From Pohlia nutans (taxonomy: Eukaryota > Streptophyta > Bryopsida > Bryales > Mniaceae), in NCBI GenBank assembly GCA_022496805.1, contig CM040091.1:20140336-20204335 (forward strand): DNA of 64,000 bases, written 5' to 3'. The translations under genes were made by a program, and so were the position numbers. A model generated the notes under the pieces. The model worked only from the letters and a program-made list of their open reading frames with translations. It was not told the DNA's origin and ran no database searches. This document shows, one piece after another, positions 13,160 to 25,600 of the stretch (the stretch's first letter is position 1; each line of letters opens with the position of its first letter).

Positions 13160-14100
13160 TAAAAATTGCGCCCCTATAATTTTCAACTTTCCGCCCCTAT
13201 AATTTTCAAACCGTAATTTCAAATGTTATGAAAATATGGTATCATCTTTTGTACATTGTGAAAAGCCTACATAAAAATTTTCAAAGCATTCTAAGATATT
13301 GTCTATTTGTAGTGACTATTTCACCGAAACTATTTTTTTATTTATTGTTACTATTTCAATTTTTTTTTCTCAGTTGCTAATCTGAGCATAACGTTTTGAG
13401 TTTATGTTCAATAGATATGAAATTTCTTCAGAGTATTGGTAAAAATGTAATGCACGTGCTCACTAAATTTCATAAATATATATAAAATTCGCTCCATAAT
13501 ATAATTCGCCAAACACTGTTATCTCAAAATTCATAATAAATATACATGCTCCACTTTGACACTTAATAAATTTTGCTCTACAAATGAAAATGCTTCGAAA
13601 CGTTTTGTATCAGTATAAGATATCATCCAAAACAAACCCTCAAAATATCAATTAAAATCATTCTCTAATTGTACATAATTATCAAAGTTCTCTATCTCAG
13701 ATACTTGTATTAAAACGCTTGAAACTAACAACAAAATGAAGCACTAATGCATATCATATTTCTCATACCCTCTCAAGTGCGCCGAAACACCCTTAAATTC
13801 CAAAAGAGCTAAAATGATAGCAAGTCCTCCTTTATATATGCTCAAAGAAATCCTAACCCTTAGCAGCTAGCCGTTGCTTAACACTAAGTACCCACTAACC
13901 CTACCTACCTCTCTATTCATCCAATTAGAAAATAAACAACATATATTCAATTAACTAAAATAAGAAATGAATGAATTCAACATACAACATCATTAATCAC
14001 TACAACACACTTCAAACTATGATAAATGTCTAAGTTTAAATGAAAAAAGGCCCACATCACGACATCGTATATGTGCGTATTTGAAAGGAAAACATTGTGA
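13160..14100. other. AT-rich, no gene seen
   Basis: Interior of the long-inverted-repeat unit, with no ORF or repeat I could identify. Confidence 0.4.
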
Positions 14101-14139
14101 TTAATATAAAGGTAGTCTACCACGAGACGTCATGATCAT

Positions 14140-15345
14140 GTTTGAGGGTTGTATAAACTTGATCATAATGTTACTAATGCAACTCTACGGATGAGTATTA
14201 CGACGTTCAGATGTAAGTCATGGAGGACGTGGATAACAATGATCCATTGCATAAAGATGTTGAAGGCCAACCCAATATGGCAGACAATGATGATCTTCGT
14301 AGCAATATACACTATAGCTTTAAGCGCTTGTACGAGAAAGCCTCGACTTCGCTGTATCTGGGATTAAAGATCAGCATTGTTTCCGCTACAATCGTCATCA
14401 TAAACATATGTGTGTTGTGTTTAGTGAGAGCGACACTTTCACAACTGAATTCGTGCAGTATTTCGTAGAAGACTTACTACCGCACGGCTACAAGCTGCCG
14501 AACAGTCATTATGCCGTAGCGAAGAGCATTCGAAGGTTATGATTGCACTACAACATCATTCATGCACGTATAGAAGGTTGTGTACTTTAGGAGGATGAAC
14601 ACGCGGAGTTGTATACATCTCTTAAGTGTTTAAAGTCCTAATGATTGGAAGACACATACTTTATCTCGGCGAAGGTAATCTGCTACTTTCTTCTGATACC
14701 CCGCCTGAAACGGATGTAACTATCGACTGAGATAGCCGGCATGTTGACGGGCCACACAATACATGTCAGTGATGATGACATAATGCGATCTGTGGTTGAC
14801 CGTCCTGTATGGAAGCACATCAACACAGACGACCATTTGACAATTTCGAAATAGAAACTTAAAAAATGCGTCTGAGTTTAGCACTAAACGGCGTTAATCA
14901 TTTTAAGGTAAGTAATACAAACTAATAGACGTAGCCAGTGTTGGTTTTGATATATAATTTGGAGCCGTGGTTTGTCACCCATAAGTTCATCATTTCGTTG
15001 TGCATGTTGATCTCGGGAAGCGGCCGCGAACTGCAACTAACATTGATGTGTTTCTGCGCTCATTGTTGAACGAGCTATATCAACTTTTGCAAGGTGTCCT
15101 AGCACACTATTTCATCTAACCCGTAGGATCTAGATGCTGCAATCTACGCGGGTTGCTCTTATGGACTATTTCAGATTTTCGAGCGTATGGTCTACGCTCT
15201 AGCCTATGCTGTAAGAGATATGAAGCTTGTCCTTGTTGTGACCTAGAGACGAAGATAGGGGATCTACTTGTAGAACGTACAACGAGAAGTTTGAAGATTG
15301 TTTTACACTTAAATGCTCAATTTAAATATCTCACATAATATATTA
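14140..15345 (+). pseudogene. Decayed CACTA (EnSpm) transposase, Tnp2 family
   Basis: Fragments in family order: an acidic segment DVDNNDPLHKDVEGQ (from ~14225); a block reading EDLLPHGYKLPNSHYAVAKS (~14468-14528); a segment around 14670-14710 reading AKVICYFLLIPRLKRM, like the Tnp2 motif before the cysteine region; KRPRTATNIDVFLRSL near 15015-15070, like the GPRQPGNDIDVYL motif; then LLWTISDFRAYG and CKRYEACPCCD at 15156-15245, a close match to the Tnp2 signature LLWTISDFPAYG..ACP.C. Stops and frame changes are frequent, so it is dead. GC content is higher than its flanks, consistent with coding ancestry. CACTA-ended MITEs occur elsewhere in the window. Confidence 0.8.
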
Positions 15346-16170
15346 CTATTGTCTCTTAATCATCGTTTTTTTTCATATAGATGCACAAATACACACTTAG
15401 AAACACCTAGATTCATACTAAGACGTTCATGAGGCTTAATTTTGTCCTCTTGACAATATCTTACAAATCATGAAGTATTACATAAAAGAGAAGAAGATGA
15501 AACAAAGATTAGTTTAACAACAAAAAACACAAAAAAACATTAACAATAACAATGTTTACAATTGCACTACATGTGAGGGGAATGAGGTGTCAATTGAAAA
15601 AATATATTTTCATAGAAGTGTTATACAACAACTCACGAATGAAGAATTTTTTTATAAATTTCATATCAATTCTTCTCAAGCATTCTAAAAAACATAATAA
15701 AACACGGCAAGTCTTGCCAAGAAGATATAATGAAAAATAAATTAAAAATGACTCATAACACCACCAATTATCAATTCAAGTGACAAAATTAGTAATTTTT
15801 GATAGAAAATGAGCGTCTTTAAATGTTAAATAAAATGGCTTTAAAACGCGACCCGCTATTAAAAATTCTACCAATCATACGAGAAATATATTTAAACCCG
15901 AATTCTATGAACCTTATAACTTTCAATAGCTCTTAGTTGGCGATCCTATTTTTATTAAATTAATTGAGGAAAAAATACTCAATTTTACACTTGACCCTTA
16001 ATTTATTATAGATAAAATATAGCTTTCTAAATATATTTTGGATTAACAAACGAATTTCATCCTTATATTTAGAATGCCAAAATTATCCTAAGAAGACTAT
16101 TTACGAGCTAAAATTAGAAAAAAATTCACCAATTTTACCCCATTTAAGTGTTTTAACGCTCGTAGGATTT
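15345..16170. other. AT-rich, no gene seen
   Basis: Interior of the long-inverted-repeat unit, with short chance ORFs only. Confidence 0.4.
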
Positions 16171-17340
16171 ATCACTAGTTGATAAATATAACTTTTGCTC
16201 TAATTGATTTCATCGTTGATCTTCAAAGGCTCTTTTTAGTGAAAAATGTTTCTTGTAAACCTCCAATCGGACTTTCAATTGATCTTGTACAATTCTAGTT
16301 AACATTTTGACATTTCCGCAGTATTTACGCCAAAATCCTAGCCTTTAAAAAAATCATAGTTCTTTAACATCGGTGATTACTAAATTTGGTCTCCTTAATT
16401 AAGATACCCAAAAGTCCTTGTGACAATTTTTTTTGGTTAATTTATCATCGTCAATTTATCTTTTATGAATTTTTAAAGCGTATTTATAGTCTATAGTATT
16501 TGTGTTTAACCCTTAGAATTACATAAAAACTCTACAATTTTATTGTGAGTTCTTAAAGTCTATTCTCAAATTTTTAGGAATTCTTTTACTATCTTCTTAT
16601 TTTATTACCATTTATTAACTTAATTATTAACTATTAAAAATGATAATTAATCATAACTCCTTCTAACATCTTATTCCTTGTTACGTTCTTACCCTAGAGT
16701 GCATACCTTCTGTATAGGATTCAAAAAATGTCTAAATAGTTACGAGTCACGACTTATAGTAATTTTATTTTGGTTGGTGATTGAACTTATTAATCTTCAA
16801 AACATTGCCTTTTTTACATAAAAAGCAATCAATGTAACTATTTTTTATTATACTTTCACAATTTACAAGAAAAACTTCAAAATAGGTAAAAGATCCCTTA
16901 TTTACATTTTCCAACTTTTTTCCCACATTTGTTTACTATTTTCCATTTGTTTAGATAAATACACTAATAATTACAAAAAATAAAAAATTGTAACTCTAAA
17001 CATCAAGTATTGACTTGCCAACACACATAGACTATTGTAAAAATTCTTTAAAAAAATTCATAGAACTTTTTTTGTTTTTAAAAATCTTTCATGACTTTTT
17101 TTCGAACCTTTTGTAGTTTTTAAGGAACTTTTAGAGAAGATTCTTCAAAGTTTTTAGTTACTAAAAGCTTCACAAAGCCTTTAGATTCTAAAAACCTCTG
17201 TAAACATTTTCACGAGGTATTTAAACTTGTATAAATAAGAGGCATATTGATGTACTTCTGAGTCTTGTTAACACAAATTGTGAAGCATCCTCTCCTAATC
17301 AAGAGCCGGTTATCCTTCATTCTAGAAATAATTTAATGGT

Positions 17341-17917
17341 TTAACCCCTAAACGTCCTCACCTATGTCCAGTTTAGGCAGTTTTGCAAAGATGCATTATA
17401 AAATGCAATTAATATGAATATTTAGAACTTGATGTATGAATAAAAGTTATACATTTTTAATTTTAGATTCTATCTATACAGTTAGATCTATGACTACTAT
17501 CACTAATCTTTTTTTATAAATTTTGAAACATAAAATAAAAAATTACTTTGTAATTCAATTACAAATAAGATATTGACAATATGTGGATGAAATTTGTTGT
17601 GATGGGTTATAATGTAGTACTTTAGGTGTAGTGATTTTTGGAGATTTTTTGGATGCTTGGTTTTAATAGTTTTTTTTTTCATGAACACTTTTAGACCAAA
17701 ATCTTCAAGATTTTCGGTGAAACACTACAACACAAAATGAGGCATAATTTTTTCAAAAATTATTTCCTTTTCGATCGGATCACACATACATGAAGTTAAC
17801 TTCCCATAAAAAATTCAGTAAAAAAATCACACCACAAAAAGTGCATGATGGATGAGAAAATACGGATGAAATCTGTACATCAGGCCAAAAACGCCTGCTT
17901 GGGCAGTTAGGGGTTAA
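17341..17917. mobile_element. TTAA-flanked MITE (piggyBac-like ends)
   Basis: Starts TTAACCCCTAAACGTCC and ends GGCAGTTAGGGGTTAA. The shared terminal inverted repeat is short (CCCCTAA), with TTAA on both sides. 577 bp including TTAAs, non-coding. Confidence 0.65.
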
Positions 17918-18303
17918 AGATTGCAAATTAAATTTTGTCTACGTCTCATAAAACTCTTTAATTTCTTCTTCAGAGCGAATTCAAAATGCCTGAAGCTATA
18001 TATGTACTAATGTAGTAGAATTCTCTGCATAAAATTGAAGGCCATTTTGAAAGTCACTAAAGTCTTATTAATAAATTCCAACTAAATCGAAGATTTTGTC
18101 TTTAAACACTACAGCGATTGGGCTACAATTTCTCAAACAATATAAAGTATTATTTTTCAATTTTTTTAAAAAACACCGACGATGCTTTTTAATTCAAGAA
18201 AAGAATCCATTTACTCAACATCTAGATGCTTTGAGATTTAAAGATCCAAAAATCAGCCATTTAAACCAATTCGATAATAAGCGTTCAAAGTTTTAAGGGT
18301 TTG

Positions 18304-18886
18304 TTAACCCCTAAAGGACTGGGGGGTTTTTTAGCTTAGCTCTTGTTTTCTTGACTAGCTCTTATAACAAGCTCAATTCCTTGTTGGCGTGGGATAATTT
18401 TGACGATCGGCACCATTGAAATCAAAGAAGACTTACATAGCTTTTGTATGAAAAAAAGATCAACAAAATCGCACAGTTTTTGAGAAAATGCCACCGTTGA
18501 GAAGATTGATGGAACTTGTTCAGGGTATTTTGTACACATGCTGAAATTGGATTGATCAAAAGTGCTCCAAAAAATCTGAAATTTGTACTGTGAGTAGAAA
18601 TCATCATTTTTAAAATGTGGAAAAAATTTCAAGTGATTTGGAGGTGCAACGAAGAAGATATGAGGGTCTGAAGTGAAACCAAAATACCCACCGTGCAACT
18701 CAAAAAAATCACCAAAAATTGCACACTTCATGAAATTTTGATCAAGAAGTACTCACGGATTCAGCTCTCAATAAGAACTAGGGTCTCTTTGTTGCTCACT
18801 TTACAATTCACGGTCCAACAACTCGAAATTCCTTACTTTCTAGTTCCGGAAGCCACGTGGTGGCCTCGTGGTCCTTTAGGGGTTAA
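18304..18886. mobile_element. TTAA-flanked MITE (piggyBac-like ends)
   Basis: Starts TTAACCCCTAAAGGAC and ends GTCCTTTAGGGGTTAA, a perfect 16-base inverted terminus including the TTAA target duplication. 583 bp, with no transposase coding. Confidence 0.85.
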
Positions 18887-19049
18887 TTAAATTCACCTTA
18901 TTATCTTTTCTTCAGCATTAATGATATTCAACGGACAAATCTCAAGTGAGTCAAATTGGGACTTTATTTACATGACAAACTCTATTTTGATTTGCATATC
19001 TATTTGAAAAAAATCATCAATTTTGAACAATTTCAAGATGTTTCTGACA

Positions 19050-19810
19050 ATGTTTACGGAGGATTTTGGAAAGCATGACAAGATCCGTTGGGACACAAAA
19101 CTTGTTCTTTGCAACATTGATCGCAGTCTGCATCTGTGTATACATCAGACTTTCGACAGCTAACACATGACATCAATGGGATGTAAAAGCACTTATGAAT
19201 CAGTTTCATTGAGGGTTACGAAATGATGTAAAGACTTATTATTTTTGCTTGATTCTCAAACACTGAGTGAAGAAATAATTAAATGTAAAGTGCGATAATC
19301 GATTATATTTGAGAAGTCAAGATCAATATTCTTGAACTTCTTCAAACCAAATTTTCATTGCGTTGTTTTAACGAATATTTCAAGCACTCATTCAAAAGTA
19401 AAAAGCATGCTAAACCTAGTAAGAAATGAGAACCACGTAGTTGTTAACTTTCTTTAACGTTTATCAGAGCTCACAATGCTGATGAAGTTTCATTTACAAG
19501 AAGCTTAAGATCACTACATATCATAAATGATTCATTCTCAATCCAAATTATCACCAAAATATGATACGTTTGGTGCAATCCCAATTGTACACAATAGTGT
19601 GACACGTTGAACTATTGCAAATTAGGATCATTCACAATTTAGTAGCGAGTCGATGTAGTGGCCTCTTGGTTGGATTTACCAGTGTCTATGAAGGTGTATC
19701 TTGTTTTTTATGTCACACTGTTAGAATCATACAAAAAATCAAGTATACTGTGAAAAAACGCAACCACCACCATTTGCATTGAAGTTGACACTTACGAAGA
19801 ATATGAGGTT
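19050..19810 (-). pseudogene. Probable second piggyBac transposase relic (C-terminal part)
   Basis: On the minus strand, 19170-19060 reads as a Cys-rich stretch, CVSCRKSDVYTDADCDQCC followed by LCPNGSCHAF, in the style of the piggyBac C-terminal zinc domain. About 600 bp upstream on that strand (near 19780-19740) is CKWWWLRFFTVYLIF, like the conserved KWW..LF..L block that precedes that domain. Frames are disrupted between them. Assigned on motif order only, less certain than the copy at 6.2-8.5 kb. Confidence 0.45.
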
Positions 19811-20579
19811 GAAAAAGTACTTGATTCTCTGCAAAGACGAGACAAATCAGAATATTTTATACTTAGCATATATAGTTATGAAATCGATGAACAAACGTGA
19901 ATACCAACAATTAATGGGTAAATGCATGGTTTAATAGCTTAATAGTGGCATATATACACTCTCTAAAAGTCTATATCATACTTTACATATAATGTTGAAT
20001 ATTATTTATTTATTTTTTCATAAATTCTTTGTAATATATAAAACTCAACCACTTAAGTAAAAAAAGCTCTATTAACTTTCATACATATTTTCAAATAATA
20101 TTTATTTAAAAAACTAATAATTTCACTTGAATATAACTAAATATATAAATAATTTACATAAAAATTAAATCTATACAAGTGCAAGCCCACCTAAAACTTA
20201 GATATCTTAATATGCTAAAAAAATATGTTATGCCAAAAAAATCTATTTCGATGCTTTAATGGACATTTAAATAAAAAACCTAGTATTTACCAAAAAAAAG
20301 TCCACAAATACATAATAGATTATGTGGTATGGTATAAAAATATATTTTGAAGTAGAACCTACTTCTAAAGATTACTTAGAAGCTCTATTTGAAAAGAAAT
20401 TTTGCAATGAAATTCGGAAGTTCAAACATGATCTCAAGTAGAAGGTATCAATCACTATTGTTGAGAGGAGGGACCATTAAACCATTTAGATTGTGCGAGA
20501 CAATTTGAGTATGTTAGAGTGACTATGAGACATTTTTTTATTTGTTTCGTATGTCATCAAATTGTTACAATATAGCTCC

Positions 20580-20790
20580 TTGTGGAACTTGTCACTGTGA
20601 AAAAGAGAAATTTCTCTCCCTTTGTATTATCCCTCTTCAGCCACTTTCTACCACTTGCCAAAATACTACTATAGCAACATTGATCTAGCTAGTGAAGTAA
20701 GAGTCACATGATCTGGATTTATGCATAGTCGTCAATGTGAAATAGAGAAATTTCTCTTCCTTTGTATTATCCCTCCTCACCAGCTCTTGT
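20580..20790. repeat. Direct repeat pair
   Basis: GAGAAATTTCTCTCCCTTTG with TATTATCCCTC near 20605-20635 recurs about 140 bp on at 20743-20775 (GAGAAATTTCTCTTCCTTTG). Confidence 0.6.
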
Positions 20791-20891
20791 CTACACGTCT
20801 CTACTACTCCCTTAAGATTCCACACACATCCTATACTAAACCCACAAAAGAAAAGACTCCTTTCAAATGAGGGTTGAAATCCCTCATATAC

Positions 20892-21052
20892 CGCCCTAAC
20901 CCTAGCCGCTCTGACCTTAGCCAGCCCTAACTCTAGCTAGTTCTAGCCCTAGACGCTTTAACCCTAGCGAGCCCTAACTCTAGTCGCTCTAACCCTAGCC
21001 AGCCCTAACCTTAGCCAACCCTAACCCAAGCCGCTCTAACTCTAGCCACATA
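20892..21052. repeat. Degenerate CCCTAACCCTAGCC tandem array
   Basis: About ten imperfect repeats of CCCTAACCCTAGCCNG/CTCTAA type occur in 160 bp. The core CCCTAA resembles the plant telomere repeat unit (CCCTAAA), but the register is irregular, so it is better called telomere-like than interstitial telomere. Confidence 0.65.
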
Positions 21053-21059
21053 TCATCCA

Positions 21060-22437
21060 ACTAGTTGGACTTTCATCCACTTTGTTATCATCCATTCAGT
21101 TCAATAACAATTTACTGTTACTCCACAATAAATGTCCAATTTTTACCCTACAGTGACTTTTTACCACAGCAGTGCAATAATTGGCCCGATCTACTACACT
21201 GTGACAATTTTACTGCTCCTAAATTACTGGCATGTTTTTAACTGTCCTAAAGGGCTAAAAATCTCGTTAATAGTCACTAGAGAAGGAAATGATGTCACAA
21301 CATACAAGTTATCCTAAACTTCTAGAATCTCCTAATAATTCCCCAAAAAGTTTTCATAGAGCGTATTTAGTCTTTCTAGAACCTTTTGTAGTTTTTTAAA
21401 AACTTCTGAAGAATTAAATTAAAAGACTTTAGCGACTAGAAGCTTAATAGTAGCGTTTACAAGGCCTTTATATTCTAGAAGGCTCTATAGACGTTTCCAT
21501 AAGGTTTTTAAACACCATTATAAATAAGAGATAAGACGAGGACTCCTCAGTCTGGGCAACACAAGTTCTGAAGCAATTCATAGTGTTGCCTTGTTTCTAG
21601 TTCTTGTACCATTATATATATCAATGAAATTTCTTGTTCTATTTGTAAGATTGATCTTTGAACATATTTTTTTCCTAGTAGAGGGGTCACTCGTGGGCCT
21701 TGACTCCATCATGCAAAGGCCTTATGGAATTGATTTTGTAAAATAGACCAATCACATATAAAGACTTGCGTATGTCAGAGCTCCAAATTGGCCTTGGCCT
21801 GTTGTGTAAAACAACCCTAAGTGTGTGTCATGCTTGTTACCTCCATTGTTGTCAGTTTCAGCATGAATTAAGTGCTTTCCATCCAAAATTGCCACACGTC
21901 ATCTTGTGGTTAGTTTAGGGTGACGCGGACCTTTTCAAAATTTGACGTGGCAATTGAATTTTGACGCCAGGCTGCTGAATCTGACCCTCAGAAGTGACAG
22001 TTTGCTGGGAATGCTGTGAAGCAGAGATCCCAGACCCATTTCAAGACATTTAGAACATTATGCGACCTCCCACATAAATGGTATTTACTTTTGCTACCTA
22101 GTGCATACAATACTCACGATACCTCCATAATATCTGGCAATACCCTTGATATCTTAAGGTGATACCATGATGATATCCGCGGATATCACCTCATGAAGTT
22201 GCTACATATTTATATCATGGTGAGCATTCTCGCTACATTTCAATTTTTTTTTCATTCTCTTTCTTTCTTTGTATGTTTAGCCCCATTTTTTGGGGTAGAA
22301 ATACAGCTAATTTTAGCCAGTTTTGAGATCACTGCTGTGAAGAGGGAAAGCCGGAAACAACCGTTATTTAACTGAACGCCAGCTGACACCCTTTCACGCT
22401 CGTCATGTGACACCCACTCTTTCTCCCCTGACTCCAC
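21060..22437. other. No gene seen; upstream region of the TTC39-like gene
   Basis: AT-rich until about 22370 and then more GC-rich towards 22507. It probably includes the promoter and leader of the downstream gene, but no specific element could be assigned. Confidence 0.4.
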
Positions 22438-22506
22438 TTGGAGAATTTCGGAGCATGGATTGAGCTTGCGGAATCAATTGTTGCAAGGACGGCAATTGTT
22501 TGCAAA

Positions 22507-22620
22507 ATGGAATCAATTCGGAAGTCCATCTTCAGCCCGTCCCAGTCGCCGTCGCCGTCCAGCAGCGCTGCTCAAGACACAGCTTCCATGCAGATGGAGT
22601 TCGAGGTGGAGGAGGAGCAG
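22507..22620 (+). CDS. TTC39-like gene, exon 1 (tentative)
   Basis: Starts MESIRKSIFSPSQSPSPSSS and ends with an acidic stretch (EFEVEEEQ) before a donor CAG|GTGCCA. Phase 0 matches exon 2. Chosen as first exon because it opens with the first in-frame ATG in a GC-rich island. No family conservation is expected here, so it is the least certain exon. Confidence 0.5.
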
Positions 22621-25600
22621 GTGCCATCATCTTCTCATCCTCTTTTTCCCTTTCGTTCCATTTTTTTTTTTTGGAGAGCGTTAGCCCTAATTTTTGTACC
22701 TAGGGTTTGATTACAAGAATTAGGTCTACTCCAGATGGTAACCCTTACACTTATGATTCAGTCCAAATTAGGTCAATTGGTAGGGAATTTGATTGCAAGC
22801 AAGTTGGTGCCCTAGAAATGGAGATGGAGAGCGAGAGAGAGAATTAGGGCTAGAAAACTGACTGGCAGATCACAGTGAGGAATGTAAAAAAAGTCTAGAT
22901 CTGATCGGAAATAGCTTCGATTCTGAATTCTAAAGCTTCTCAAACCACATACACTTGTGAAGTGAAGGTTCGATTCTGAATTCTAAAGCTTCTCAAAACA
23001 CATACACTTGTGAAGTGAAGGTTCGATCGCCTGCCTCCTCTCAGTCTCCCACGGAACTATCATTTTTGGAATGTCAATCAGCTCAACAGTTTTAACTGGA
23101 GAATCATAAACCAGAGCCTTCAGGAACAGTGTTTTTGTCACTCCAATTACCAAAACTGGGTTTTAACTAAAAACGGATGGGGATAACATCAAATTCATAG
23201 GGAGAATGGAATTAAGATGATGATGGGGCACATGTACGTTTGGGAGTCTCCTCAAGTTTGAGAGGGAGATAGATGTAAAACAAATTTCACTGGACGGGGA
23301 GTGCACTCCATGTGTTGATGATTTAGAGCAATGTTCAGTGGACAGAGAGAACCCCTCATGCTTGATGGAGAGTGCACTCCATTCCCAAAACATCTTTCTT
23401 ACTACACGAGCCATGAAGCTTTTGGATTGACCAAGTTAGGATCAAGACTGCAACTCATCATGGGTATGACACCTGTTCAGTGGACGGAGAGAACCCCTCA
23501 TGCTTGAATTGAGTGATGGAGAGTTCATCGTGGATATGACACCTGTTCAGTGGACGGAGAGAACCCCTCATGCTTGAATTGAGTGATGGAGAGTGCACTC
23601 CATTCCCAAAACATCTTTCTTACTACACAAGCCATGAAGCTTCTGGATTGACCAAGCTAGGATCAAGACTGCAACTCATCATGGGTATAACACCTGTTCA
23701 GTGGACAAAGAGAACCCCTCATGCTTGAATTGATTGATGGAGAGTGCACTCCATTCCCAAAACATTTTTCTTACCACACGAGCCATGAAGCTTTTGGATT
23801 GACCAACTTAGGATCAAGACTGCAACTCATCGTGGGTATGACACCCGATTGCCCTCTATCACAATCCCTATTGTCCAGAACCAGACTAAACCCAATACAC
23901 TTTTAGTTAAAATCCTGTTCCAAGAATTGCAGTCTGTGTGGCCCAACAATGAATGCAGCTGAGTTTGTGGAGTTGGTATTGGAATGTGTGAATGGGAGCA
24001 GGTGTTGACAGGGGTGAGACTAATCTATTCGGACAAGCTGAACGATGCGGAGGACTATTTCCATACGCTGAAGGCCGGCCACGCGCGCTTCAGCCTGCAC
24101 CACGCCGAAGTGGCCACGTTTGTGGCGCTCATGTCGCATGATGACGATGACATCAACTTCGCCATCTCGCTTCTCCAGGCCACCGAGGCCTCTGCGTCTG
24201 AACAAGAAGTTAAGTAAGTTCTAACCTGTTTGCGTGACTCACTGTGCCTTCACAGACATCGTTAGGTAACTAGGCCTGCTAGCTTCAAGACATTATTGTG
24301 TTACACGTCCGATGTCTGATGTCTGATGTCTTCTTAGCACCGAGCATTCATCGTTTTAAAATGAGAAAGTTAAGTGGTCATATTGTGAAAATTACAGTTC
24401 AGATGGGACCAGTTTTTATATCACCAGAATCAGTGAAGAACATTGCATGTGTTGGTCAACAAACAAATAAATTTGAACAAAAGGAACAACATGAGGTCCC
24501 ATTTGGGCTTCTTGGTCCTTTAGGGCTTAGACGGATGTCAAATATCCTAAACTATTTTTAGGAATATGCTTGTGTGACAGACGAGAGGTGTGTTACATGA
24601 TATGTAGAACATAGTAGACGTTTCTGTCTGTGTAGGAAGACAACTCATATTAAGACATTCATGGTTTTTAAATGAGAAAGTCAACTGATCATATTGTGAA
24701 AAATACAGTTCAGATGGGACCAGTTTTTATATCACCAGAATCAGTGAAGAGCATTGCATGTGTTGGTCAACAAACAAATAAATTTGAACAAAAGGAAGTT
24801 CACGTAGGACCTAAGTCTAAACAATGCTAAAAGGACCCCATTCGGGCTTCTTGGTCCTTTAGGGGTTTGACGGGATGTCAAATATTCTCAGTATATTTTA
24901 GGAATACGCTAGTGTGACAGAAGAGGGGTCTGTTTCATAAGAGGGCATTTTGTTGCTCCATGCTTAGTTGTTATTGTGCATTGTGTGATGGGCGAGGGGG
25001 ATTGACGACTGACCTCTGTTTCAGTGAAATGGTTGCAGGTATCGCACTCACAGCAACATAAAGAAAGTGAACGAAACGGTGAGCAGCATGAAATCGTGGG
25101 CGTTGGGGAAGGCGGTGGCCGTGCTGGAGAAATCCGGGTTTGAGAAAGCGGCTGCCCTGGGCGACAAACTGAAGCAGAAGGACTACGAGGATCCCGAGGT
25201 CAAGATGGCCATGACGCGCGAGGAAACCAACACCAATCACAAACTTCGCAGGATGCGCTTGTGGTGCTTGTACATTCAGGCCGAATGTTTCCTCTTCATT
25301 GGCCTCTTGACTGAGCTAATAATTCACCCCTACTAAGCAAGCGTCCACTGTGTGCATTTTCTCTAGTGTAGGAATATTGGACCCCCTTGATGCAAATCAT
25401 TTGTTTGTGTGAAAATGACTTCAATTTGACACTGCTGATCTTGTAGTGTAGAACAAGAGCTTTAAAATGATGTATTGCAATCAGAAAACTGAGTTAAAAT
25501 GAGAAAATGCCACCGTTGCAGAGTTCAGTTTGACATGATCGAACGCTCTTGATCTTGTAGCGTAGAACAAGAGGTTTAAAATGATGTATTGCAATCAGAA

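Larger units (their letters stand above)
10925..17040. mobile_element. ~6.1-kb unit bounded by long (~850 bp) inverted repeats
   Basis: The left arm (about 10925-11775) and right arm (about 16175-17040) are reverse complements over their whole length, at perhaps 75-80% identity by eye. Anchors: left AAACAAATGGATAAAATAGT with right inverse at 16930-16960; left AATTGTAGAGTTTTTGCGTA with right inverse near 16510-16540; left GTACAAGATCAATCGAGA with right inverse near 16270-16300. The interior holds a 1-kb palindrome and a ruined CACTA Tnp2 gene. The ends do not show CACTA, so the arms may be a foldback or Mutator-like element, or two inverted copies of another repeat. Confidence 0.65.
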
